Source: Edaphochlamys debaryana (taxonomy: Eukaryota > Chlorophyta > Chlorophyceae > Chlamydomonadales). From it: a stretch of DNA of 64,000 nucleotides. Shown in pieces: positions 44,456 through 56,643 of this stretch (position 1 is its first letter; each line of letters starts with the position of its first letter). The stretch spans positions 186,001-250,000 of the forward strand of contig JAEHOE010000055.1 of NCBI GenBank assembly GCA_016858145.1, in the 5' to 3' direction. A program made the position numbers and the translations under genes. A model generated the notes under the pieces. It ran no database searches and was not told the DNA's origin. It worked only from the letters and a program-made list of their open reading frames with translations.

Positions 44456-45077
44456 GGCGGCGGAGGTGGAGGAGAAGAGGAGGCGGGGAAGCGGCGCGGA
44501 GGCGGCCATGGAGGCGGAGGGAGAGGCGTGCGCGGCGGAGTGTGCAGCTGAGCGGCCGGGAGCGGGGAGATCTCATGGAGTGATGCGGTGAGCGCAGGCG
44601 GGGGTGTACAGGCGGATACAGCGCGCGGGTGGACTGAAGACGCGCGGGGCTTGCTTTGGGTGCTTGCCAAGGGGATTGATTGGTTTTAGCGGGAGTGGGC
44701 AAGGGGGGAGGAGGGCTGACGAGGTCGACGGAGAATCGCAGAGCGTGTTTAATGCTTGAAGCCGTGAGAAGGGGCCGCAGCATCGCTGCGGGAAGGCAGT
44801 GTTGGGGCTTTCGTAGGGACTCCTCTGCACGAGAGTGGTTTGTTTGCGGGCTAGCTGACTAGCCAACCAGTAGAGGGTCCTAATTGACTATTGAGCGCGG
44901 ATGCAATTGCTTCCCGCTGGCCCCAGGGTCCAGTTGGACCATCTGATAACTGTTGAGCCCGCCGCAGGGTTGAGGCTCCAGACACGTTAGTCGTGTTGTG
45001 GTAGAGAGCTTGTGGGGTACCCGGGGTCGGGACGCCAAGGGGGCACCAAGTCACTTGGCTCCAGGGTCGGGCAGCAC

Positions 45078-45082
45078 TGTAA
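45078..45082 (+). promoter_or_regulatory. TGTAA poly(A) signal of the small mitochondrial-type gene
   Basis: First TGTAA after the stop at 44453-44455, about 620 bases downstream; the gene converges on the minus-strand gene that follows. Confidence 0.5.
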
Positions 45083-45577
45083 CAAGCTTAACACATGGAG
45101 CGCTGGTTGCGTCCCTGCGGGCTTTGGGATGCCTCATTGTGGCGTGAGGAGGTGGAGCAGCCGGCAGAAGGGGTTGCCACTTGGGCGTGCCTGCGGCTTC
45201 GGCCTTGAGCTTGGGCCGTGCATGTGGTGTGTCCGCGATGCAAGCCGGGGCAGGTCGGAAGGGGCTCCCTGAGCAGCTCTCCGTCCAGCCAGAACCGTGA
45301 CGTTGGCTGTCGACGCACGCTGCAAGGGGAGGCACTGACGAGTGCAGCCTTGAGCCGTGCACGTGGGTGGGTGGGGGCTGGGGGGGGGGGGGACAGGTCG
45401 AGAAATTGACGTCGAAATCGGGAGCCCCCCGTGGAGCACACCATCTAGTCGACAAGCTCCGTGCGCAATCGCTTGAAAGGCTTTGGCATCACGTACTACT
45501 GGCTACTGGCTATACTGGCCATTGCGCCTGGCGCTGCAAGCTATCCAGGTATCAGGCTGGGACGTACTTTAGTAGCT

Positions 45578-45582
45578 TTACA
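45578..45582 (-). promoter_or_regulatory. TGTAA poly(A) signal of the ESV1/LESV-like gene
   Basis: TTACA on the plus strand about 765 bases beyond the minus-strand stop at 46347-46349. The two convergent genes thus end about 0.5 kb apart. Confidence 0.45.
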
Positions 45583-46346
45583 TACGCCCCGGCTAGCGGA
45601 GTTGCCGCCCACTCCCCGCCGTCAACCTCCTGGGCAGTGGCCTGGTCTACAGTGCCATTCAAAGGCTTGGCTTGTGCTCTGCACGGGTGCCGCTAATATA
45701 CTAAGCGCTTCATGTTGGCAACCTCGAGGCTTGCGCAAAACTGCAAAAGCTCCAATCCTCAGCGGCAGTCTGTGGCTGCGCGCAACGTCACGAAGGCTGT
45801 GCGGTGCACGACGAAAGTGCGAAATCCGCGCAACCAGCCGCCAACGCACTCCCCTCTCGCCCCAATGCCCCATGCTTCGTTCCGTGCGGCATGCGCTGCC
45901 CCACGCTCTCCCCAGTCGCTCCATGCATGCACCCCACTCCGACCCCACCGAGCCCAGTAACTGTGCGCTGCTCCCCCTTGCTCGGCCATGCAAAATTCTC
46001 GCATGCTGTCGCCATGCTGTCTCGCTTCGCTGTCATCCCAACCACCTTGCACGACACACAACGGACAACGCCAAGCGCAACCGCGCCAACCTGCCTACCG
46101 GTCCCGGCAACTGCCCTTGCAACCTGCACCGCAGCCGTGGTTGGCCCTGCGGCCATACGCCCTGTACCGACAGCGCCGCACCGTGCTCTCCTCATCTGCT
46201 CACTCCACCTCGACCTGACCCCTCTAGCCGCAACACTCGGGCCCAAGCCGCAGCCGCTCACAAGCAACCCAGTTCGCCGCCCAGGCCCAGACTGGGCCCA
46301 GGTTTGTTGCAGCTCAGGCCCAGCCTAGGCCCAGGCCCGTCGCCGC

Positions 46347-49300
46347 TCACAGGCGGCCCAGGCCGTCGCCGAGGCCGTCGTCGTCCGTGCCGCTGCCGTC
46401 GCCCTCCGCGGGCGGGGGCAGCGGCACCGACCAGAGCTGCGGCGAGTGGCCCACGGCGAGCTTGAAGCTGGGGGGGGGAGGGGGGTGAACAGGGGAGGAG
46501 GCAGTGGGGGAGGGGGGAAAGCAGGTTGGCGGGAGGCGGTGTGGGAGGGGGCGTTGGCGGGCGGAGGCAGTGGGAGGCTGGGAGAGGGAGCGGTACAGTA
46601 CATATCCATCTGTATCCATGGTGAAACAGAGGGCCGAGGCATTGTTTGCAGATCCACTCCAGGTACGGTCCTCCTCCTCCCCCTCCCCTCGCATCCCCCT
46701 GTCAGGACCCTCCCCCCCCAGGCCCTTTAGTCACCCACCCGAAGTGCGGCACGGGGTTGTAGTACGTGTCCATGTGCTCCACCGTGTCCCAGTACTCCCC
46801 CGTGTTGCTGTTGCCCCACTTGCGCACGGCGCCGTTGCCAAAGTGCTCCTCGTTCCACCACCGGTTGTAGCGCCCGCCGCCCGAGTTGGAGGACCAGACC
46901 TGGGGGAGCGGGGTTTAGGGTTTCAGGCTTTAAGGGTGGGGTGTGATGTAGCTATGTCCTCGCCCGAGTTGGAGGGCCAGACCTGGGGTGAAAAGCGTGT
47001 TGGAGAGGTCAGCCTCAGCTAAAAAAGCACGTGCACGACGTACCGTAACCTTCCCGGCAGCCGGCCCGAGCCTTTCCTTCCCCCCCCTTCTCCCCCCTCC
47101 CCGCACCCACCTCTCCGTGCTTGGTCCCCTTGCCGTCCCCGAAGGTCTCGGTCCACTTGTCGCCCCACTGCTCCTGGCCGCCGTCGGGGAGCAGCCGCTC
47201 GGCCCACTGGGGTGGAGGCGGGTTGGGGGGAGGGAGGGAGGGAGCGTGAAGGGGGGGCGACAGAGCCAAGGGGCCAGTCGGGGAGGGCCCTTGGCACCAG
47301 CAGGTGTCGGCGCCACAGTGGGGCAGAGTGAAGCGGGGTTTGCGGTTGAGCAATGTGGCAAGGGGCCGCATTGTGGGGAGGCGGAGCAGCCATGCGTCAT
47401 GCGGGCATGTCGACGCCGAGAGCTGCTTAAGGAAACCTCGAGCGGGCTGAAAGTTTGCTTGGGAGCCCGGTACAGTGCAGCTTTCCGAGTCAAGCCCATG
47501 AATTATCCCACTCCTCAAATCCACCCTTGTCACACCCCTCCCCCCAGCAGCCGTCGCCGGAGCAACTAAGGAAGGTGAACTGCTTCCTCTCCCCAACTCC
47601 ACCCCTTTACAACCCCCCTAACCCCCACCCACACGCTTCCCTCGGCTCAAGCGAGCAGCCATTCACACCAACCTTGTCGGTCCACTTCTGGCACGCGCCG
47701 CGTCCGTCGTAGTCCTCGCCCCAGCGCTCGTGCCACACGTTGATGCCCGCCTTGGCCCACTTGTCGGCGTACTGGGGTGTGTTTAGGTGAGGGGGGGGGT
47801 AGGAGGGGGAGGTGGGTGCTGGGTCTTATTACGGCGCGGCATACAGCAATCCCAGCAAGGCGGCCCTAGAGGGGGGTGAGAGCGGGAGAGCGTCTTTACG
47901 CCTGCGGGGTGGGGGGTGGGGGACGTCCTGCCACCCGTGTCCAGCCCCACCTTGTGCACGCGCCCCGCCTCCTCGTAGCACTCGCCCCACTTCTCCTCCC
48001 ACTCGTCAGCGTTCTCGTCGCGCGCCCACCTGCAGGGGGCGGGGGGGCGAGCGGGCACGAGGGGGATCGTGAGGTGCCCAGGAGGTTGCAGGTTGCACCC
48101 CGAGGGTGCATTGCAGCCACTGCTTGCAAGCGCTCGCCCCTGCCCCCACAGACCACACCTAACATCCCCCTCACCCGCCCATTGTCTCCGCCGCTCCCCT
48201 CCCCTCCCTGCCCCCTACTGCTGCCCCCTTCAGTCCGCCTCACTTGTGCGCGGACCGCTCGATGACCACCCTCCCCCCTTCCCCTCCCTCGCCCTACGCC
48301 TCCGCCAATCCCTCCCCATCCACCCATCCATCCCCATCCTCTACGGCCCCCGTTTCCTGCCCCTTCCCGGCCTCCCCGCCCGTCCCCTCTTCCTCCCTCC
48401 CCCGCCACCTTGCCCACCCCCGCCCTGCCCCCTAGGGCCACCCCCACCCCTGAGTGGGCCTCACTTGTGTGCGGACCGCTCGATGACCAGGCGTAGGTTG
48501 GTGGGGTGCGTGTGCAGCACCTCCTTCCACTCCTCCACCCAGGCAGCGCCCGTCTCGGTGGTGCCCTTCTTGAACGCGCCCAGCTCGCGCAGGCCGAAGC
48601 GATTGGAGGCCTGGCGGTTGGGAGTTGGCGGTTGCAGCGGTTAACCGTTAGAAGCGGATGGGGCGGTTGGTTGGCCAGTGTGGCGGCCGCCCGTGGCACG
48701 GCAGCAGAGGAATCCCTTCCACGCAACCGCAAGAGACGGTGCGCTGCAGCGCTGCGCTTTGTGCATCCGGAAAGCGGAGAGACCCGGCGCACACCGCTCC
48801 TCAGCCCCTCACGCCACCCTCAGCGCCACCCCACGAGGGGACGCGCTGCGCTTTGCGCGAGGGATCTGAGGAGAAGCGCCGCTGACATCGCTCCAGTGCA
48901 GACTTGTTCACACTCCTCAGCCCGCCCCGCCGCCCCGCTCCCCCCCCTCCCCTCCCCCACACACGCACCTGCCACCAGCACTCCTCCCACTGCACCGTGC
49001 CGTCCCCCGTGACGCCCCGCAGCACCTCCCACTTCTTGACGTAGCCGTCGGGGCCCGTGTCCACACCGGACAGCTTCTCGAACCTGGGGGGCAAAGGGGG
49101 CAAAGGGGAAGGGGGGAGGGTGTGTGGCAAGTACCGGTAAGCCCTACCCAGACCGCCTTCCACGCCTGCCTCCTCTAAGTCTACCTTGACTTCTCCTTCC
49201 CTCCACTTCCCCCCCACGCCTCGCATCTCGTCCCCCCCCCCCACACCCCGTCCCTCCTATCCCTATCCCTCCCACTCACCGCGTGCCGTCCGCCAGCCGC

Positions 49301-50569
49301 CCCGCCCCATCCGCCAGGCGCCGCCCCATGGCCCCCTTCTGCACCACCTCCTCCTCGCTCACGCCCACAGCCTCCGCGGCCGCCTCCGAGGCCGCCGCGG
49401 CCCCCAGGTCCAGGCCCCGCGAGGGGGGGCGCACGGCCGCAGTGAGGTCCACCACGGACTGCAGGGGGGGCAGAACGGCCGCCTTGGCGCGCTCCGCAAA
49501 CATGGCTTCCTGTGGGGGGCAGAGGAGGAGGGGAGTGAGGAGACAGGGGCAGGGAGAGGAAGGGTTGGGTTGAGGGAAGCGGCGGGAGCACGGCGAACGT
49601 TCCAACCTCGGCCTTCAGACTGAGCTCTGTGGGCACCGAAAGGTCCCCCCCAACCTCATCTGCCCCTTTCCTGCCTCCATACCCATACAGCACAAACGTA
49701 CCTCGGACTTGAGGCTGAGCTCTGTGGGCACCGAAAGGTCGGTCTCCGCAAAGGCCAGGGGGGCCCAGGCGGGCAGCGCCTTGCGGGGAGCGGGCTGCAG
49801 CGCGGGCGGTAGGGGCGAGGGCGCGGAGGCGGAGGCGGAGGGGACGGCGGAGGGGGCGGAGGAGGGGGAGTAGGAGGACGAGGAGAAGGCCGAGGGGGCC
49901 GAGGAGGAGGCGGGGGCGGAGGAGGGGCGCGGGGAGGCCGCCGTGGCGGCCCCCCCTGCCCCGTTGCCGTTGCTGCGGCTCGAGGTGCTGGCGGCGGCGC
50001 CTGCAATGGGGGCGAGAGGCGGGGGGAGGGAGGGCGTGGCTGTCAGCAACAATAAGGATGGCCCCCAAAACGCATACCGCGGCCCTGGGCCCTGTAAACA
50101 TCCCACACGCCCAAGGTCAGGGCCAAGGGCTACGGCCAGGGCCAAGGTGGGAAAGATTGGGGTAGGGGCGAGGGGGTCAGCGGCAGACGCCGAGGTCAGG
50201 CAGGCCGGGCATGCATTAGGCAAGGACAAGGCACTGCCAGACCCAGGGCCAGGGCCAAAGGCGGAAGTTTGCGGTCACGTCTCCAAAGCCCCCCAGCGCC
50301 GCCCACCCACCCGACGGGGACGGAGGCGGCGCCGGCCGTGACAGCGTGGGCGACCCGCGCGCGGGCGTGGCCGCCGGGGGCTTCGACCCCTTCGTGGCCC
50401 CACCGCCTCCGCCGCCTCGAGAGGTCGACGGCGCGCCTGGGCCTGCGCCCTTCCGCGAGCTCGCGTCCTGCGCCGGCGGCGCCGCAGCGGGCGGCGCCGC
50501 GGGGGAGGCGAAGAGGGCCTCGGCCCAGGCGGGCCGCTCAGTGGCAGCGTCGGCGGCGGCGGCGTCCGC

Positions 50570-50600
<31 letters not shown>

Positions 50601-52122
50601 GCGGCGGGGGAGGCTGAGGGGCCCTCGAGCGTCTTCTGCAGCGCCTGGCGGCGGGCCGCGCCCTCGCGCTCAGAGACCTGCGGGGAGGCAGGGGGGAGCA
50701 GGCGGGGGTTGCAGGAGGGGATTGCAGGAGGCGGTTGCAGGAGGGGGGTGCAGTCTTCATCACGCCAGGCTGCTGCGGCAGAGGGGGCCTAGCTAGTCCA
50801 ACAGCGCTCCCCTCTGCCGCGGGCGGGGCGGGCAGTCGCCGTTACGCTGGGCTGAGGAGCAACGCGTCCCGCCACACTCACACCACGCCCTCACATCAGA
50901 CACGCCCTCACATCAGACCCCTCGCATTACAGTTGCTTAGCGCCAACCCCACCCCACCCCCAGCCCCACCCCCACCCCACCCCACCTGCGCGCTGCCTCC
51001 AAAGATGGCCCTGCTTAGCTCCGAGCCTTCCCCCCCCGGGGCCTGGGGCTCCTCCACGAGGGAGCTGACCTCCTTGAGCACACGGGACTGCGGGGGTGGG
51101 CGCGTGGGTGGGAAGGGAGCAGGGAGGGCGCACGCACGTTGGTTGGGTAGGCGGTTGGGTGGTTGGGTAGGTGGTTGGGCGGTTGGTTGGGTGGGGGGAG
51201 GAGCGCTGAGGGCGCTACGCTGAGGGCACTACACCTAGCGACCAAGACTCCACAGCCCCGGTCAAGCCCCCTCTCGCCCTGGGCCCCGCACGGGGGCTCC
51301 ACCCACCCACCCACACCACGCACACCGACTTCTCCCCTCGTCACACGCATGCTCCCCATACACACCCCGCTCCCCCCCTCTGGCCCACGCTCCCCTACCG
51401 CTCGGTTCACCAGTTGCTCCCCGCCCGCCCGCTCCGGCGGGGGCTCCTGCAGCAGCAAGCTGGGCATGTCCGACTGGGGGCAAGAAGGAGGGGGGAGGGA
51501 GGAGGGGGGCGAGCAAATCAGGCGCGAAGGGAGAGAGGACGGAGTGGGAGAGAGGCGGCGGGTGTGGGTGAGAGTGTGCGTGTCGGAGCGGGGTTGGGGG
51601 GAAGGGGCTGGAAGTGGACCTGCCGAGGGGTTTGCCCGCAAACCCTTGGGGTCCAGCAAAGTAGAAGCCGCGCCCACACATACCTCAAATGCGATGATAT
51701 CGGCCAGCGACAGGGGCGCCGCGGGGCTGGACTCGGGGGCACGGACCGCGGCGAGGCGGGGATGCGTGCCCCGGCCCAACGCCAGCAGCGATGGTCGAGG
51801 CGCGCTGGGCCGCAGCCCCGCGACCCGCGGCTGCCAGCTCCTGCGTGTGGTAGGCAACACACGACATGAGGGATGGTCGGCAGGGGCAGAGGCGGGCAGA
51901 GCTGCGGAGTCCAAGCACGAGCCAACGAACAATTCCGCCGAGCGGAAGGAGCTGAAAGCTGGGACGAGGTGAGTCGTTTGGCGCAAAGAGTCATCAAGGA
52001 CCGCAACGCAGGTTGAAGCGGGGCAAGCGGGGCAGCACCGGGCGCAGATGGCCACGCTATCCAGAACAACACCCTAGCTCCGACAGCCCGAGCCACGAGC
52101 CGCACCTTCGGAGCGCCCTCAT
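46347..52122 (-). CDS. Tryptophan-rich protein, ESV1/LESV (starch granule) family-like, 14 exons
   Basis: Exons, transcription order: 52122-52073, 51840-51684, 51473-51399, 51087-50986, 50677-50311, 50000-49702, 49509-49280, 49083-48969, 48610-48465, 48029-47951, 47771-47673, 47206-47111, 46899-46739, 46467-46347; phases agree, 698 residues. The C-terminal half (about 430-670) is dense in Trp with acidic and Gly neighbours: VQWEECWWQ, WVEEWKEVLH, DEWEEKWGECYEEAG, VWHERWGEDYDGRG, EQWGDKWTETFGDG, YNRWWNEEHFGNG. This is the pattern of the tryptophan-rich domain of plant EARLY STARVATION 1 and LIKE ESV1, plastid proteins that bind glucan and organise starch granules. The N-terminal half is Ala/Pro/Ser-rich, as expected of a transit peptide plus disordered linker. 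The 50-bp first exon (AACAATGAGG context) is inferred from phase and is the weakest part. Confidence 0.75.
46961..46988 (-). repeat. Copy of the exon 13 acceptor junction inside intron 12
   Basis: 28 bp identical at 27 positions to 46,878-46,905, which spans the CCCCAG|GTCTGG acceptor of exon 13. The copy keeps the AG and lies 83 bp upstream in transcription order. Confidence 0.88.
48238..48268 (-). repeat. Copy of the exon 9 donor junction inside intron 9
   Basis: 31 bp identical at 30 positions to 48,459-48,489, which spans the CACAA|GTGAGG donor of exon 9. The copy retains the GTGAGG donor 221 bp further into the intron. Confidence 0.9.
49606..49645 (-). repeat. Copy of the exon 6 donor junction inside intron 6
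   Basis: 40 bp identical at 37 positions to 49,701-49,740, the last coding bases of exon 6. The copy also ends in GAG|GT (GTTGGA instead of GTACGT), 95 bp downstream in transcription order. Confidence 0.9.
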
Positions 52123-54973
52123 TGTTTCCTGTCGCTCCGAGCACGCTCCGGGCGGGTAGGCACTGCAGCTGTATTGACGATGCCACGCAAGCGTCGAATG
52201 TGAGGACTGCGGGTGGCAGGCGTCTCGAGCTGCGCACGTGTATAGAGCGGCACTGCAATGTAAGAGTGCTGCCGCACGTTGTTGGGAGGCGTAGGTATTC
52301 GCACATTCTCGCCCCCGAACCCTTATCGCGCCAACCTGCGATCCAGGCGATCCCTCCTGCTCCGACGTCCTCGAGTGCCTCTATCAGTCATCCCTAGGCT
52401 TGAAACAGACGTTCCTGAGCTCGGCAGGCGGACGCCGTCCCACGGACCGGCCATGCGTCCCACACCTGCCCCTGTCGTCGCTCCCCCCTCCCGCTGGGCA
52501 TGTACGTCCGTTCACGCCCCAGGGGCCTGCGATCCGCGGTCCCTTCTGTTCCCCGCCTGTCCCCGCTGCTCTCCTCGCCCAGGCCCAGCAGGCCTGCCCC
52601 GCGTTGCCGCCCATCAGTACGCGTCTCCGACACCCGTTGATATCTGAGGCTGTCCTGCGTGTTTGAGCTCGGCAGCCTCCGAGGATGATCTTACGGTATG
52701 CTACCAATGCTTCTTGGGCTTGCCACCCGGAGCTTGGCAGGTGGACACGTCCACACGCTCGCCCGGTCGCCCGGTCGCTCCACGCCCCTCCCCTACCCCT
52801 GCGTGCAGCCCCGAAGAGCGAAGACAGATCCCCTCCGCAGTCCGCACTCCGCCGGTTGCCTCCTCAGCTTCCCCAGCGGCCCCGACCCTTCCTCTTCCCT
52901 CGCTCCCGCCGCCGCCTTCGCCACCTCCAACCCCGCTCGAGCGTCACCCTTGGGTCCAGGCATCCCCTCCTGCGTTGTGCGTGCTGCTCTTAGGTAAGTT
53001 CCAGGCTGGACGCCGTCTCCAGCCACGTTCGCTTCCGGACTCGCCCCGCACCAGCCTGCGCCGCCGGCTGCCCTGCGCCCAGAGTCCCCCGACGACCCCG
53101 TGACCCCACGCAAGCCCCTAAACCGTGCAGACCACGCCCCTCATCCTTCTGCCTGCCTCGGCCCATCCAGACTCCAGGCGTCCAGATCCCGCCTGCTCGA
53201 GCTCCTTAGAGTTCTAACCCCATCTACCCCCTCCGTAGCTCCGTCTACAGACTGTCGGCCAGAGGCTAGAGGCGGACGGCAAAGACCTTCCTTGCGCAGG
53301 TCCCCCTTCCTTGCCCGGTCCAAGGTGAAGTGACGCCAGCGGCTTGCAGCTGGCCGCTTCGATTCTGACCTATGGATGGCCTGAAGCGGTGCGGCGCGGT
53401 GCGGCGGGGCGGGGCCTCCCGGCGTGGGGACCAGCGCTTGGCCGAGGGCACTCAGGGGGGCAGGAGGATCCCGAACCCTCTGGCCACCCTCAACTTCCGG
53501 GGAGTCCAGGCGTCACCCCGCCCAAGCCTGGGAGCAATTGTCAGGGGGGCTGTTGATGGCGGGTGATGACCCGTGTCAGCGTTGTCAGGCTGCACCACGA
53601 TGGATGGCAGCGGCGATGCACGCCCTCCAGTCAGTCCAGCCCGAAGAGCCTAACGGCGGCGGCTCAGCCCAAAAACTTTAATGAAGACGGCAATCCCACG
53701 GACGGACGCCCCTTGATATGGTATATAGTCCCGCTGAAACGCGAGAGGTGGGAAACTCCCGCTCGGTGGCCCAGGTGCCCGCCAGCTCAGCTAGTGCACA
53801 CGCCCTCCCCCCCCAAGCCCCCTCAGCAGGTCTCTCAGGTCTGCACGTCACACACGCTCCCTCAGCTCACACACACCGCTCCCTCTGCTCAGCCGCAGCA
53901 GAGCAGTGCCCCCGGAATAGCAACACCCCACCGCAACATGCCATGCCGTTGTAACGTGTGACCCCGCACAGAGCAACTCAGTTCGTCATAGCTAGGTGCT
54001 AGCAGCTAGGTGCGAGAGGGAGGTCCAGCCTCACGCAACAGCAGCTCAGGCGCTAAGCAGACGCCATCTCAGCCATCCTCCCTACGACCCAAATCTAGGT
54101 GCGCAAGGTGCTCAGAGGAGTAAGGACACCGCGCCCCGACCGGCACCGCCTCAGCAGCTCAAACAACGCCTCTTTCGGCACGCCCCCTCCCCACGCCCCG
54201 CTCCCTCACGCTGCCACACCCTGTACGGATGCCTTCGCGTAGTGTACGGAGCATGCCGGCTCACACTGTACAGCCCGTACGGCATGCTCTCCACAGCACC
54301 GCTACACCAGAGCGCTCCTTGGCACCCTAGTTCCCAAGCCCGATAGCTCCTGGCACCGAGGGGACCGCACGGCCTGCGCCCCCCCAGCACCTGCGTTAGA
54401 AACACCTTATAGAGCAAGACCAGCGCTAACAGCATACGGCGTACAGCTTGCCAAAATGCCCTCACCTCCGCTCTGCGCACCAGCGGTCCAGCGACCCGGG
54501 ACCAACACCAGGTCTTCCGCCGGGCGGTCACACGCCGGGCGGTGGCACGCCGGGCGCTCCGCTTCACACTCACACCGCCGCGGCCGCCACCCGCTCTCCC
54601 CAGTGCTGGATGCTCCGATGCTCCCGGCTGGATGCTCCGCGGCGATTGACCCGAGAGTTGACAGCGGGCCCAACCAGGCCCAACCGCTGGACTTGGCTCC
54701 CGGCTGCATCCTCCGTGGCGGTGGACCCGGCTGGTCCCCTCCACCCAGAGCGGCGGAGGCCGTACACCTCACACGCAACCGCTCCCCAAGCTCAGCGAGC
54801 CTAGTCGGCCACAACGGCGGCTCTGCTGACGCTCGGCCAGCGCCGCACGACGCTCGGGGCGCCGCGGGGCCCCCGGGCAGCGTCCCCGAGTCAGGGCCCC
54901 AGTCAGGCCCAACCGCGCTGGCTCGAGCCCCCCGGGGGCCCCAACCAGGCCCAACCGCAGCCGCGCTGACTAA
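52123..54973. other. 2.8-kb region without a recognised gene
   Basis: It should contain the promoter of the ESV1/LESV-like gene at its left end and the 3' UTR of the minus-strand thioredoxin gene at its right end. Plus-strand frames (for example 52,663-53,103) are Pro/Arg-rich and match nothing I know. A plus-strand TGTAA at 53,950-53,954 could end an unrecognised transcript. TGGGCC-type motifs (minus strand) recur at about 54,660-54,700 and 54,897-54,960, just past the thioredoxin stop. Confidence 0.4.
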
Positions 54974-56193
54974 TCAGGGCGCGGCGGTTGACTTGGGCGG
55001 CGGCGCGTGCTTCCGTACCAGGTCCTCCAGTAGGTCGGGCCGGGCGCCGCTGAACGACTCCACGCGGCGGCCGCCCTTGTAGAACACAAACGTGGGCTGC
55101 GGGGGGACGCAAGGGGTAGAGGAAGGAGGCACGGGGATTTGTTGGCAGTGCAAGGGTGGCCAGGGTAATGGCATGACGCAGCAGGCGTGGCGCGGGAGGA
55201 GGCGCACGGGTGACGGAGAGCGTGGGTTGCGAGGTCAGCATCACGGGGTGAAGGCGGTGATTGTAGGTTGGCACAGACGCAGCGGGCAGGCCCCTTAAGT
55301 CTGCGGGCCTCCCGTGCAGCCGAGGAAGGCGTGAGAACGGGGGCCATAGCCTCCGGCCCCCGGCCTCCCCTGCTACGGTACATGGACCCCGCACGGCAAC
55401 ACAGCACACACGCCGTGCGATGCACGCGGCGGCACAGGGGGGCACGGCGAACCCAGCAGCCCAGCACGCGGCGGCACGCTTGCCACGCGGTAGCACGCAC
55501 CACGCCTGTGATGCTGTGGTCGGTGACGGTGGACTGTACGGCGTTGTTGTCGATGTCGATCTTGACGAAGGAAACCTGCAGGTACGGTACGGCACGGTAC
55601 GCACGAGCAGCGGGACAACAAGCGAGGGGGTGAGGGACCATGCCCGAGGGACTTGCACTCGGCCCCCCTGGCCCCTGCGCCACGGCCTCGATTGCTCTTG
55701 CAAGTCCCGCTGCCCACCAAATTGCCCTAACACAACATGCTGGGGGGCTGTGGCTGCCGCCTTGCAGTGCCTCTAGTGATGTGGCGCCGGCCCTCTGGAG
55801 CCCCGAACAGCGCCACGTTACCTCAGGCCCCTCTCCGGGAGTCCAGGTGCCCCCAGTGGCCAAGACGGTACCCCGCCGCAACCCCCGCCAGACCACCCGC
55901 TCCCGCCGCTCCCCACACCCACGTGCGGGTACTTCGTGGATAGCTTGGAGTAGATTGGCGCGATCATCCGGCATGGCCCGCACCACTTGGCGGTGAAGTC
56001 GCAGACCATGAGGGACCCCGAAGCTGCATGGACAGGCATCCCAGGTGCATCAGCAATGCGCTAGTGCTCTGGCCATGCGTGCGCGGACCAGGTTCATGCG
56101 CGCGGCAGCCCTGCCCGCGCGCACCAGCCACGTCGTCGAGTGCTTTCTTGAAGTCTGTGTCGCTCGACACCTCTGCTACCTTGTCGGCGGTGC
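54974..56193 (-). CDS. Thioredoxin (cytosolic h-type or TXNL-like); first exon unresolved
   Basis: Exons seen, transcription order: 56193-56125, 56023-55923, 55575-55501, 55096-54974. Phases agree (phase 1, 0, 0). The redox site WCGPC lies in [16 protein letters not shown], followed by [15 protein letters not shown], then the cis-proline [11 protein letters not shown] and the final helix [10 protein letters not shown]. The short tail PPPKSTAAP follows. It reduces disulfides of client proteins. The N-terminal exon encodes [18 protein letters not shown], the usual start of the fold, but needs one base from an upstream exon. An ATG at 56,299-56,301 (MDSLDIR...) with a weak GTCTGC donor would fit the phase; I do not trust it enough to include it. 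No transit peptide can be judged. Confidence 0.8.
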
Positions 56194-56643
56194 CTGTGCG
56201 CGTGCAGGGACCGCTCGTCACTGTCAGCAATGCCGAGTTATGCCCCAATTACGCGGTGCACACGCTACCTGCTGCTGCAGACGAATATCGAGCGAATCCA
56301 TGGCCTAGTGGCGCCGCCGAGGAGACGCTCCGCAGCAGTGCAGGCGCAACGCGAGAGGCTTGCTGCATGTTTGCCGCTTTGGCGTCAGGGTTCTCGCTAG
56401 ACCAGGCTAAGCGGGTGGGTGTGTTCGCGCTAGAGCACTGGTGCAGGAAAACCGCCCTCAACTGAGCTGGGGCGCCCCAAATGGCTGAGAATGGTGGCAT
56501 GACAGCCCGGGGCACCGCCTCGGTGGCCCCTCGCCCCGTCCCGGCTACAATTGCATGTATACAATGTACAAAGGTCTGGCTTGGAGGTAACGCCCTCCCG
56601 CCCCGGGTGCTGTGCGGGTCCGTGGGTCGCGAGCCTGCTGGCC

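Noticed and set aside
50275..50763. Arg/Pro-rich minus-strand frame
   Set aside because: Off-frame reading of exon 5 of the Trp-rich gene; the chosen frame joins exons 4 and 6 in correct phase.
54151..54744. 197-codon minus-strand frame with a hydrophobic stretch
   Set aside because: Lies in the expected thioredoxin 3' UTR, has no family resemblance and no supporting splice or poly(A) signals.
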